This document shows, piece after piece, positions 44,278-52,619 of a DNA stretch of 64,000 bases. Position 1 is the stretch's first letter. Every line of letters begins with the position of its first letter. The position numbers were made by a program, and so were the translations under genes. The notes beneath the pieces were generated by a model that made no database searches, was not told the origin of the DNA, and saw only the letters and a program-made list of their open reading frames with translations. The stretch spans positions 1,736,001-1,800,000 of the forward strand of contig NZ_CP123923.1 of assembly GCF_030450125.1 (NCBI RefSeq). The letters run 5' to 3'. Source of the DNA: Streptomyces sp. WP-1. GTDB taxonomy: Bacteria > Actinomycetota > Actinomycetes > Streptomycetales > Streptomycetaceae.

Positions 44278-45486
44278 ATGGAGTTCCGGCAGTCGAACAA
44301 GCTCAGCGAGGTCTGTTACGAGATCCGCGGCCCGGTGATCGAGCACGCGGACGCGCTGGAGGAGGCGGGCCACAGCGTGCTGCGCCTGAACACCGGCAAC
44401 CCCGCGGCCTTCGGGTTCGAGGCACCGGAGGAGATCCTCCAGGACATGATCAGGATGCTGCCCCGGGCCCATGGCTACACGGACTCCCGGGGCGTGCTCT
44501 CCGCCCGCCGCGCCGTCGCCCAGCGCTACCAGAACCTGGGCCTCGAAGTCGACGTGGACGACGTCTACTTGGGCAACGGCGTCTCGGAGCTGGTCTCCAT
44601 GGCCGTACAGGCGCTGGTCGAGGACGGCGACGAGATCCTCATCCCCGCCCCGGACTTCCCGCTCTGGACCGCGGTGACCACGCTGGCGGGCGGCAAGGCC
44701 GTGCACTACCTGTGCGACGAGGGGTCCGACTGGAACCCGGACCTCGCCGACATGGCCTCGAAGATCACGGACCGCACCAAGGCCGTGGTCATCATCAACC
44801 CCAACAACCCGACGGGCGCGGTGTATCCGAAGGAGGTCGTCGAGGGCATCCTGGACCTCGCCCGCCGACACGGCCTGATGGTGTTCGCCGACGAGATCTA
44901 CGACCAGATCCTCTACGACGACGCCGTGCACCACTCGGCCGCCGCCCTCGCCCCCGACCTGGTCGTCCTCACCTTCTGCGGGCTCTCCAAGACGTACCGC
45001 GTGGCGGGCTTCCGCTCCGGCTGGCTGGTCGTCACCGGTCCCCGGCAGCACGCGAAGAACTACCTGGAGGGGCTGACCATGCTCGCCTCCATGCGGCTGT
45101 GCGCCAACGCGCCCGCGCAGTACGCCATCCAGGCCGCGCTGGGCGGCCGCCAGTCCATCCGCGAACTCACCGTGCCCGGCGGCCGGTTGTACGAGCAGCG
45201 CACCGTGGCCTGGGAGAAGCTCAACGAGATCCCCGGCGTCTCCTGCGTCAAGCCCAAGGGTGCGCTGTACGCCTTCCCGCGCCTCGATCCCAAGGTGCAC
45301 CGCATCCACGACGACGAGAAGTTCGTCCTGGACCTGCTGCTGCGCGAGAAGATCCAGGTCGTGCAGGGCACCGGCTTCAACTGGCCCTCCCCCGACCACT
45401 TCCGCATCCTCACCCTGCCCCAGGCCGACGACCTGGAGGCGGCGATCGGGCGGATCGGGAGGTTCCTCGGGGGGTATCGGCAGTAG
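44278..45486 (+). CDS. alaA: PLP-dependent aminotransferase, AlaA type (glutamate-pyruvate)
   Basis: The 402-residue protein is a fold-type I aminotransferase very similar in layout to E. coli AlaA (405 residues): LNTGNPAAFGFEAPEEIL, GYTDSRGVLSARRAVAQRY, NPNNPTGAVYP, FADEIYDQILYD (PLP Asp and Tyr) and FCGLSKTYRVAGFRSGW (Schiff-base Lys). It transfers the amino group between glutamate and pyruvate, making alanine. ATG at 44278 follows GGAGGGACGC. It is divergent from the HxlR regulator and separated from it by a palindrome. Confidence 0.93.
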   Translation: MEFRQSNKLSEVCYEIRGPVIEHADALEEAGHSVLRLNTGNPAAFGFEAPEEILQDMIRMLPRAHGYTDSRGVLSARRAVAQRYQNLGLEVDVDDVYLGNGVSELVSMAVQALVEDGDEILIPAPDFPLWTAVTTLAGGKAVHYLCDEGSDWNPDLADMASKITDRTKAVVIINPNNPTGAVYPKEVVEGILDLARRHGLMVFADEIYDQILYDDAVHHSAAALAPDLVVLTFCGLSKTYRVAGFRSGWLVVTGPRQHAKNYLEGLTMLASMRLCANAPAQYAIQAALGGRQSIRELTVPGGRLYEQRTVAWEKLNEIPGVSCVKPKGALYAFPRLDPKVHRIHDDEKFVLDLLLREKIQVVQGTGFNWPSPDHFRILTLPQADDLEAAIGRIGRFLGGYRQ

Positions 45487-45552
45487 CGGCGAGGGGGGCA
45501 CACCAGCCGTACCGGCGCCGACCGCAGGGTCAGCGGCGCCGGTGCGCGTGGT

Positions 45553-46758
45553 TCACGCGCCGCACCACGCCGCCGTCGACGCGGTCCGTACGTCCGCGGC
45601 CAGGACGTCCGGGTCGGCGTGCCACAGCAGTACCGAGACGCCGAGGGCTCCCGAGGTGCCGGTGTGGGTCCGCCGGGCGGCCCGGCGGACGTGCACGAGC
45701 CGCTCGCTCGTCGTCCCGGGGGCGTGCCGGTACCGCTCGCCCGGCATGACGGGGATCCACACCCACGCGGCCTGGGTGCCCGTGGGGCGCGGCTCCGGGA
45801 CGGGGAGGTCGGCCTGGAGGGCGAGATCGGCCTCTTCCAGGTTCAGCCCCGCGTGCAGCCGGGCCAGTTCGGAGACCAGGGCGCCGGGCGCCCGCCCCGC
45901 GACCTCCACCACGATCAGCTCGCCGTCCCCGTTGACGGCGAACTCCGTGTGCACGACGAAGGCCCCCTCGGCGCCGAGCGCGGCGACCACGGCGCGGTTC
46001 AACTCCTGCGCGCGCCGGGACAGTTCACTGTCGTACGGGATGGTCCAGCCGCCGAGGCGGCGGCCGTCGGGCAGGTCGAGCAGCGGGCCGAGATAGGTGC
46101 CGGTCTGGACCGGGGTGGGCACTCCGTCGCGGACCAGGCTGTTGACATGGTGGAAGGTGCCGTCGAGGAACTCCTCGATCTGCCAGTCCTGTTCACCCCG
46201 GTGCCCGGCCAGCCAGTCCCGCAGTTCGGCCTCCGTGCGCAGGATGGCGACCCCGCGGGAGTTGGCCTCCCGGCGGGGCTTGACGACGGCCGGCAGGCCG
46301 ACGGTGCCGGCGACGAGGGCGAGACCGGCGCCCGGTTCCGGCACCCCCTCGGTGAGGGCGAGGAAGCGCGGCACCCGCACCCCGGCCGCGGCCAGGCGCT
46401 CCTTCATCAGCACCTTGTCGATGTAGTGCGCGGGCCGGTCCGGGTGCCGGGCGGGCAGGCCGAACTCGGCGCGCAGTCCGGCGCAGCCGATGAGGCAGTA
46501 CTCGTCGTTGGTGACGATCTGCACCGCCCGGTCCCCGGCGAGGCGCCGTATCTCCGGGGCCCAGGTGTCGCGCGGCGCCGTGCGGACGGCCGGAGCCCCG
46601 CCCGGCGCGTCCTCGCGCATCACCGCGTCGGCCCCGCCCTCGGCGTCGGTGAGGACGACGGTCTCCCAGTGCGCCGGGTCGAAGGTGGCCGCCGGGTCGG
46701 TGGTGAGGGGCTGCCGGGAGTGCAGGAGCACCGCCAGGGGGCGTGCCGGAGGTGCCAC
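45553..46758 (-). CDS. ATP-grasp domain protein (carboxylate-amine ligase-like)
   Basis: The protein of about 401 residues has a pre-ATP-grasp domain and an ATP-grasp domain: VVKPRREANSRGVAILRTEAELRDWL (ATP loop), WQIEEFLDGTFHHVNSLVRDG and FVVHTEFAVNGDGELIVVEVAGRAPGALVSEL (metal-binding Glu and loop). It joins a carboxylate to an amine or other nucleophile through an acyl phosphate, so it may make a dipeptide-like product, but no cluster genes lie beside it. The start is uncertain: GTG at 46758 was chosen for its spacing to AGGA; GTG at 46782 is possible. A 46-bp direct repeat (46988-47065) lies upstream. Confidence 0.8.
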   Translation of the reverse strand: MAPPARPLAVLLHSRQPLTTDPAATFDPAHWETVVLTDAEGGADAVMREDAPGGAPAVRTAPRDTWAPEIRRLAGDRAVQIVTNDEYCLIGCAGLRAEFGLPARHPDRPAHYIDKVLMKERLAAAGVRVPRFLALTEGVPEPGAGLALVAGTVGLPAVVKPRREANSRGVAILRTEAELRDWLAGHRGEQDWQIEEFLDGTFHHVNSLVRDGVPTPVQTGTYLGPLLDLPDGRRLGGWTIPYDSELSRRAQELNRAVVAALGAEGAFVVHTEFAVNGDGELIVVEVAGRAPGALVSELARLHAGLNLEEADLALQADLPVPEPRPTGTQAAWVWIPVMPGERYRHAPGTTSERLVHVRRAARRTHTGTSGALGVSVLLWHADPDVLAADVRTASTAAWCGA

Positions 46759-46987
46759 GCGCCTCTGTTCCTGGGTGGGCACGGCGTGCGGGGCGCCCGC
46801 GGAATCCGGCGGAGCCCAGGACAACCCGCTCAACGGTGCTTCGGACGTGCGGTCGCCGTCGATGATTCCCCCCGAGCCTATGGACCTGCCAAGGCGCACG
46901 AGCTTCGGCCGTTGTCTCCTTGGAGTCAATAGCCTCTTCGGCCAAGGCGGGGTGCCCGACAAGGCACGATCTGGTGGTGAACGGGCC

Positions 46988-47065
46988 GATGAGCAGCTGA
47001 TCCTTTGGATGATGAGCGGACGACATGTGAAGTGATGAGCAGGTGATCCGCTGGACGATGAACGG
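46988..47065. repeat. Direct repeats between ATP-grasp and phosphatase genes
   Basis: GATGAGCAGCTGATCCTTTG and continuation (46988-47019) repeats as GATGAGCAGGTGATCCGCTG and continuation (47034-47065), 32-base units with a 46-base period; further partial copies of GATGA-C-G-CTGATC occur at 47058 and upstream. The rest of 46759-47160 holds no gene I can support, and its GC content is below the local average. Confidence 0.68.
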
Positions 47066-47160
47066 CTGATCTTTCGAACGGGGGCCGTCTGGCGCAGTCC
47101 GGCCTGCGGGCGCCGGTCCTCCGTGGCACGGTGCTGCCAGACGAGCGGGAAGGCGCTGGG

Positions 47161-47757
47161 ATGGGTGACCTCTTTCTCGTCCGGCACGGTGAGACCGAGT
47201 GGTCACGGTCCGGACGGCACACCGGCTGGACCGACGTACCGCTGACCGAACGCGGCCGTGAGGAGGCGCGCCGACTGGTGCCGCTGATCCGCTCGCACCG
47301 TATCGGCGCCGCCTTCGTCAGCCCCCTGCGACGGGCCCGGGAGACCGCCGAGCTGATCGGCATCCACGACGCCCGGGTCGACGCCGACCTGCGCGAATGG
47401 GACTACGGCGGCTACGAGGGCGTCACCACCTTGGAGATCCAGCGCACCCGCCCCGGCTGGTTCCTGTTCACCGACGGTGTCGCGCCGGGTCCGCCCGGCC
47501 GTCCCGGGGAGAGCCCGGAACAGGTCGGCGAGCGTGCCGACCGCATGCTGGCCAAGGTCGACGCCGCGCTGTGCGACACCGAGGGCGTCGTGGTCCTCGT
47601 CGCCCACGGCCACTTCCTGCGTGTCCTGACCGCCCGCCACCTCGGCCTCCCCGCCGGGCGCGGCGCCCTGTTCCAGCTGGCCACGGGCGCGCTGTGCCGC
47701 CTCGGCACGGAGCACGGCCGGCCGGTGGTGGCGGGCTGGAACATCCGGCCGAGCTGA
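47161..47757 (+). CDS. Histidine phosphatase / phosphoglycerate-mutase-family protein
   Basis: The 198-residue protein has the RHG motif FLVRHGETEWSRSGRHTGWTDVPLT (about 4-28), second Arg SPLRRARETAELI, Glu in LREWDYGGYEG, and second His in VVLVAHGHFLRVLTAR. All four catalytic residues are present. It removes phosphate from a small molecule; the closest well-known relatives include acid phosphatases and alpha-ribazole phosphatase, and cofactor-dependent phosphoglycerate mutase is less likely at this length. ATG at 47161. The divergent region before it holds the direct repeats. Confidence 0.88.
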   Translation: MGDLFLVRHGETEWSRSGRHTGWTDVPLTERGREEARRLVPLIRSHRIGAAFVSPLRRARETAELIGIHDARVDADLREWDYGGYEGVTTLEIQRTRPGWFLFTDGVAPGPPGRPGESPEQVGERADRMLAKVDAALCDTEGVVVLVAHGHFLRVLTARHLGLPAGRGALFQLATGALCRLGTEHGRPVVAGWNIRPS

Positions 47758-47891
47758 GGAAGGGATCCACGGCTCCCACGGTCAGGTCCGCGTCCTCCTC
47801 CGGGGCCTTGTTGTCAGACCCTCGTCCTACGCTTTCCTTCGAGTCGCTGAACCCGGCGGCCGTACCCGGCGGAACCCGGAGGGGGCGCACC

Positions 47892-48524
47892 GTGAGCCGA
47901 GAACCGACCGCCGCCCAGCGGCGGGTGATCGACGCCGCCGACCCGGTCACCGGCCGGTTGCGCGGTACGGAGGCGCAGCTCACGGCGCTGGTGCGGCGGG
48001 GCCTCGCCTTCCGGCACCCGCGCCCGCCGCACGACCACTTCCTGACCCCGGAAGGCCGGCGCGTACAGGAGGGGTCACCCGGCACACCGGAGCAACCCGG
48101 GCAACCGGCGCCCTCCGCCGGTGTGTTCGCGGCACGCGTCGGCGGGGCGGAGGAGGCGGTCCTGCCCTCGGACCCCGGGCGGCTGCGGGAGGTGCGCGGT
48201 GCATGGCAGGGCCTGCTGGAGCTGCGCCGGATGACCAACCCGGACGGCTCGGTCGACCGGCCCTGCGCATGGGAGCGCGGCCATCTGGTGCGGGCCGCCG
48301 CCCTCGCCCTGGAGGCGGCCGGGCATCCCCCGGAGACGGCGTCCGCCCCGGGCTACCGGGTGCGTGCGACCCCGCAGCCGGATGCGGTCGCCGTGTACGC
48401 GCCGGACGCGACAACACTGTCGGCCTGCGCGGACACGCTGGAGCGGGCGGGATGGCAGCCGGGCGAGTACACCGAGCCCCGGACCCGGACGCGGTATCTG
48501 CTGGCGTCCCCGCGCCGTGCCTGA
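47892..48524 (+). CDS. Hypothetical protein with N-terminal winged-helix-like region
   Basis: The 210-residue protein begins PTAAQRRVIDAADPVTGRLRGTEAQLTALVRRGLAFRH and PEGRRVQEG, which looks like a winged helix. It then has a Pro-rich linker and a C-terminal domain with VRAAALALEAAGHPPETAS and VYAPDATTLSACADTLERAGW. GTG at 47892 follows GGAGGGGG. It resembles Streptomyces-specific proteins of unknown function. It is probably monocistronic. Confidence 0.72.
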   Translation: MSREPTAAQRRVIDAADPVTGRLRGTEAQLTALVRRGLAFRHPRPPHDHFLTPEGRRVQEGSPGTPEQPGQPAPSAGVFAARVGGAEEAVLPSDPGRLREVRGAWQGLLELRRMTNPDGSVDRPCAWERGHLVRAAALALEAAGHPPETASAPGYRVRATPQPDAVAVYAPDATTLSACADTLERAGWQPGEYTEPRTRTRYLLASPRRA

Positions 48525-48574
48525 CCCGGAGACGTGCCGCGCGCCGCGCGTGGAAGGATCACCGGACGGGCAGC

Positions 48575-48623
48575 GCCGCCGCGGCAAGCAGCCGCCGTGG
48601 CAAGCAGCCGCCGTGGCAAAGCA
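48575..48623. repeat. Three 16-17 bp direct repeats before thioesterase gene
   Basis: GCCGCCGCGGCAAGCA (48575-48590), GCCGCCGTGGCAAGCA (48591-48606) and GCCGCCGTGGCAAAGCA (48607-48623). They lie 48 bases upstream of the thioesterase start codon. Confidence 0.75.
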
Positions 48624-48670
48624 ACCGCTGTACCGGAGCAGCCGTCGTACCGGAGCAAGAGGGGAAAGCC

Positions 48671-49093
48671 GTGAGCGAACCGTTCTCCGTCCGCGTCACC
48701 GTCCGCGGGTACGAGACCGATGTGCAGGGCCACCTGAATCAGGCCGTGTATCTGAGCTACGCCGAGCACGCCCGCTGGTCGCTGCTCCAGGCCGCCGGCA
48801 TCGGCCAGACCGACCTGGTGCGCACCGGTGTCGGCCCGGTGGTCCTGGAGACGACCATCCGCTACCTGCGTGCACTCCTCGCGGGCGACGAGGTGGACGT
48901 GACCTGCGTCTTCGAGTGGACCTCCGGCAAGACCTTCAAGGTCCACCAGGAAATGCGCAAGGCCGACGGCACCCTGGCCGCCGAAGTCACCGGCCTCAGC
49001 GGCCTGCTGGACCTCAACGAACGCAGACTGGTCGCCGACCCGGCCAAGATCTTCGAAGAACTCGCCTCCGACCCGGCCCTGTTCGGCCTGTAG
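48671..49093 (+). CDS. Acyl-CoA thioesterase, 4HBT hot-dog family
   Basis: The 140-residue protein has the 4-hydroxybenzoyl-CoA thioesterase signature RGYETDVQGHLNQAVYLSYAEHARW (about 12-36, with Asp, Gly-His and Asn), then VVLETTIRYLRALLAGDEVDVTC and KTFKVHQEM. It hydrolyses an acyl-CoA in the cytoplasm; chain length unknown. GTG at 48671 follows AGAGGGGAAAG. It is separate from neighbours. Confidence 0.9.
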   Translation: MSEPFSVRVTVRGYETDVQGHLNQAVYLSYAEHARWSLLQAAGIGQTDLVRTGVGPVVLETTIRYLRALLAGDEVDVTCVFEWTSGKTFKVHQEMRKADGTLAAEVTGLSGLLDLNERRLVADPAKIFEELASDPALFGL

Positions 49094-49161
49094 CCGGGAG
49101 GGGGTAGGGGCGGCAGCCCGGAGGCGTCGGCCAAGCGGCACGGAACGCCCCCTCGTGGTAG

Positions 49162-49398
49162 CGCGTTGTCGCCGTCACGGACGTACCGCACCCCGGCCTA
49201 CCCACCGGCTTCCGCGCCCTGATCGGCGTCCCTCCCCGCTCCTACTTCACCGACCGGCTCCCGGCGCGGCCACCCTGCGGATCGCGCTCGGGCTGAGACT
49301 CCGCCCTGACCCGCCTTGCCCGTCGCACCGCACGCCACACGGACGCGGTCGCCCGGATCACGAAGGCGATCTCCGCCCGGTGCTGGTCGATGAACTGA
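49162..49398 (+). pseudogene. Possible gene remnant with an in-frame stop
   Basis: A plus-strand frame runs from 49162 with Streptomyces-like third positions, meets TGA at 49294-49296 and continues in the same frame as LTRLARRTARHTDAVARITK to TGA at 49396-49398. No start with RBS and no family were found. The rest of 49094-49664 has no supportable gene and should contain the promoter of the STAND gene. Confidence 0.22.
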
Positions 49399-49664
49399 AC
49401 GAGGTGCATCGTTCGTTCCTCCCTCTCGCTGCCGAACCCGCTGCCCGGCGCCGCTGTCCGGCCTCGTGGCTCCGGTCTACGGGGCGCCCCGTCCGGCCTG
49501 AAGCCCGTTCGGACAGGGCTCGGACAGCACGGCCGTCACCTGCGGATGGAACGCGCTGTCCGGGTGTCCGAGGTGTCCGCGCGCGGACATGCGCGGTCGT
49601 CGGGCGGACGGGTGCGCCGACCACGTAGGCTCGGTCGAGGGGCAACGACGCGGTGGGGGGCGGT

Positions 49665-52619
49665 ATGACGACGGGCCGGGAGCGGAGGCCGTCGACGGGG
49701 GGAATCATGCTGAAGCCCCTCGATCCGCAGGCTCCTGAGCCGATGCGGCAGTTGGCGCGACGGCTGCGGGAACTGCTGGCCGACGCGGGGTTCACGGGGG
49801 TCCGGGACATCGCGGCCGTCTGCGGCCTGGGCCGGAGCACCGTCTCGGACGCGCTGTCGGGTTCGCGCGCGCCGACCTGGACCACCGTGGCGGCGCTGCT
49901 CAGGGTGGGCGGGAGGGGTGCGAGTACGCAGTGGCAGCGCGCCGTGGAGCAGGCGAAGGAGAGCGAGCGGGAGTGGAAGAGCACTCGGCGGAGCCGGCCG
50001 GACGGCGCCGGGGCATCGGCGCCCGCCGAGGTCACGGCAGCCACGCGCGAGGCGGCCGACGCCGGGCCCGGCACCTTCTCGGTCCGCGCGCCCTACGGTG
50101 AACTACCGTGCCGGGTGCGGGGGCGCGACGAGCTGCTGACCGCGCTTGAGAGCGTCGTGACCGAAGGCTCCGACCGGATCCAGGTGCTGTGCGGGCTGGG
50201 CGGTTGCGGCAAGACCACGGTGGCGCTGCGGCTGGCACGGTTCGCCCATGGTCTGGGCCACCGCGTCTTCTGGATCTCCGGCGCCTCCCGGGACCGGCTC
50301 AGCACCGGGATGCGTCAGGTCGCCCGAGAGCTGGGCGTGTCCGAGCACGACATCGACGCCGCGTGGTCCGGCAGGTCGAGCGCGACCGACCTGGTGTGGC
50401 GCGCCCTCGACGGTGCCGACCGGCCGTGGCTGCTGGTGGTCGACAATCTGGACGAGCAGTCGGTGGCCTCGACCGTGGACGGCATGGTGGGTGACGGCGC
50501 GGGATGGATCCGGGCGAGCGCGGCCGGGCTCACCGTGGTCACGTCCCGGATCGGCAATCCGGTGCTGTGGGGCGGTGCGGCGGCCTGCCGACCGGTGGAC
50601 ACGCTGGCACCGGAGGACGGAGCGGCCGTCCTGATCGACCTCGCGGGCGAAGCAGGGAGCGAGGCGGATGCTCGGCGGCTCGCGGAACAGCTCGGAGGCC
50701 TGCCACTGGCATTGCGGCTGGCCGGATCGTTCCTCGCCCGGGCACGGCGGGGAATCGGGCTGCTCACCGCAGGAGGAGACCACGGCCCGGTGCGGGACTT
50801 CGCCGGATATTTACGGGAGTTGGAGCGACTGGGAGCGGAACTGCTCGATCGTGGCGAGCGCTCGGACGGCCTCCCGGACGAACGCCGGCTGCGCCGCCTG
50901 GTCGGCCGCACCTGGGAAATGAGCCTCGACCTTCTGGCGGGGCAGGGCATACCCGAGGCTCGACCGCTGATGCGGCTGCTCTCCTGCTTCGGGCGCGCGC
51001 CCTTCCCGATGGACCTGTTGCGCACCGCTCTGGAGAAGGATCCCGAGCTGCTGCCCGGCGACGCGGCACACTGCGAGGCCGCCATCGAGGCCTTGGTGGA
51101 CCTGAGCCTGCTGGGCGTGGAGGACATACCGCTGGCCTTCGGCCACGGGACGGAGTCGGTCGTCGTCCTGACCTGTCTGACGGCCCACCCCCTGGTCCTG
51201 GAGACGAACGCCCTCCAGATCCGCAACGCCCCGGAGCGTACCCGGACCCGCCTGTGGCGGTCGGCCTCGGTGATCGCCACCCTGCTGGCCGTGTTCACGA
51301 CCGGCCCGGAAACGTGGAAGATCTGGCAGCTCCTGGTTCCGCACGTGCGGGCGGGCCTGCGCCAGGTGCCCGACGCACCCGAGGAGGCGCTCGTCGTCTT
51401 CCTGCGCGCGGGCATGGCGGCGCGCAATTACGCGGCCGGGTCCAACAATCACGCGCTCATGCGGGAATTGGCCTCGGCACTGAGCGAGCGAGCCCCGGCC
51501 CTGCCCGAGCGGCATCCGATCCGGCTGGCCGCCCGGCGCGTCAGCTATGACCAGTGGGACGACAGCGACCGCTCCGCCGAGGCGAAGCAGGTGTACGAGG
51601 CATATGTTCGGCACTACGGCGCGGACGACGAACGCACGGTCTCCGCCCGGCGGGAGGTGGCGAGGGCGCTGCGCCGAGCCGGCCGGGTGGTCGAGGCCGA
51701 ACAGGAACTGCGCGCGATGGCCGAGGCCGCGCGTCAACTGTCCCAGCCCAAGCCGGTGCTGGTCATCGCCGATCTCGTGCATGTTCTGGTGAAGCTGGGC
51801 AGGACGGACGAAGCCGCCGAGAGAGCAGAAGAGTTGCTGGCCGTCCCCGACGGGCCGGAGAACACCCTCGACGTCCCCCTCGCCCACCAGGCCGCCCACG
51901 CCCTGGATGCCGCGGGTCTGCTCACCGGGGCGGAGACGTACTACCGCAGAATCCTCGTCCGGCTGGAGGAAGCCGCGGAGGAAGGCTCGCCGCTCTACCG
52001 CGACATGATCCGGCATCTGGCGGACAACCTCGCCCAGCAGGACCGCACGGACGAGGCGGTGGACCTGCTCGGCGGGCTGCTGGACTGGTACCGGTCGAAC
52101 ACCGCCACCGCCGCCAACCGCATCAGCACCCTGGTGCGGTTCGCCGAGAAGCGGTCGCACCTCCAGCTCGTATCGGACCAGCCGGAGCGGGCGGAGGCCG
52201 GGTTACGGGACATCCTGACCGAGGAGTTCGCGGAACTCGACCCCGCCGACGCGAGCGTGATACGCCTGCGCGTCCTGCTGGTGGACGTCCTGCTCGTCCA
52301 GAATCGGTGCACGGACGCCGAGCGGATGCTGGACGAGGTCGAGAGAGACCTGACCGAGGCCGGCGGCAGTCCGGGGGTACCTCAATGGGTCCTGCCCCTG
52401 TGGCGGGCCCGCTGCCGCTGTGCACACGACAGATGCGACCAGGCCGTCGTGATCTACGACGAAGTCATCGCGGCCGTCGCCGACAACCAGGATCTCGCCG
52501 CGTCCATCACCGCGGAGGCCGAGGAATGCCGACAGGCCCTGGCGGACCCGGCCCCACCCCCCGCCCCCACCCTCACTGCACCGGCGTCAACTCCTCCCCC
52601 GCCTCCATCGGATGGGTGA
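49665..52619 (+). CDS. HTH-STAND (NB-ARC-like) ATPase with TPR-like repeats
   Basis: The 984-residue protein has an N-terminal HTH (about 26-85; VRDIAAVCGLGRSTVSDALSG), a STAND NTPase (Walker A VLCGLGGCGKTTVALRL, about 174-190; Walker B LLVVDNLD, about 256-263; RLAEQLGGLPLALRLAGS, the GLPLA motif) and about 450 residues of helical repeats (YRRILVRLEEAAEEGSPLYRDMIRHLADNLAQQDRTDEAVDLL). It fits a ligand-gated regulator, and architectures like it are also used as antiphage sensors. There are TTA codons at 50811-50813 and 52203-52205. ATG at 49665 follows GGTGGGGGG. Its last 47 bases overlap the convergent permease gene. Confidence 0.87.
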   Translation: MTTGRERRPSTGGIMLKPLDPQAPEPMRQLARRLRELLADAGFTGVRDIAAVCGLGRSTVSDALSGSRAPTWTTVAALLRVGGRGASTQWQRAVEQAKESEREWKSTRRSRPDGAGASAPAEVTAATREAADAGPGTFSVRAPYGELPCRVRGRDELLTALESVVTEGSDRIQVLCGLGGCGKTTVALRLARFAHGLGHRVFWISGASRDRLSTGMRQVARELGVSEHDIDAAWSGRSSATDLVWRALDGADRPWLLVVDNLDEQSVASTVDGMVGDGAGWIRASAAGLTVVTSRIGNPVLWGGAAACRPVDTLAPEDGAAVLIDLAGEAGSEADARRLAEQLGGLPLALRLAGSFLARARRGIGLLTAGGDHGPVRDFAGYLRELERLGAELLDRGERSDGLPDERRLRRLVGRTWEMSLDLLAGQGIPEARPLMRLLSCFGRAPFPMDLLRTALEKDPELLPGDAAHCEAAIEALVDLSLLGVEDIPLAFGHGTESVVVLTCLTAHPLVLETNALQIRNAPERTRTRLWRSASVIATLLAVFTTGPETWKIWQLLVPHVRAGLRQVPDAPEEALVVFLRAGMAARNYAAGSNNHALMRELASALSERAPALPERHPIRLAARRVSYDQWDDSDRSAEAKQVYEAYVRHYGADDERTVSARREVARALRRAGRVVEAEQELRAMAEAARQLSQPKPVLVIADLVHVLVKLGRTDEAAERAEELLAVPDGPENTLDVPLAHQAAHALDAAGLLTGAETYYRRILVRLEEAAEEGSPLYRDMIRHLADNLAQQDRTDEAVDLLGGLLDWYRSNTATAANRISTLVRFAEKRSHLQLVSDQPERAEAGLRDILTEEFAELDPADASVIRLRVLLVDVLLVQNRCTDAERMLDEVERDLTEAGGSPGVPQWVLPLWRARCRCAHDRCDQAVVIYDEVIAAVADNQDLAASITAEAEECRQALADPAPPPAPTLTAPASTPPPPPSDG

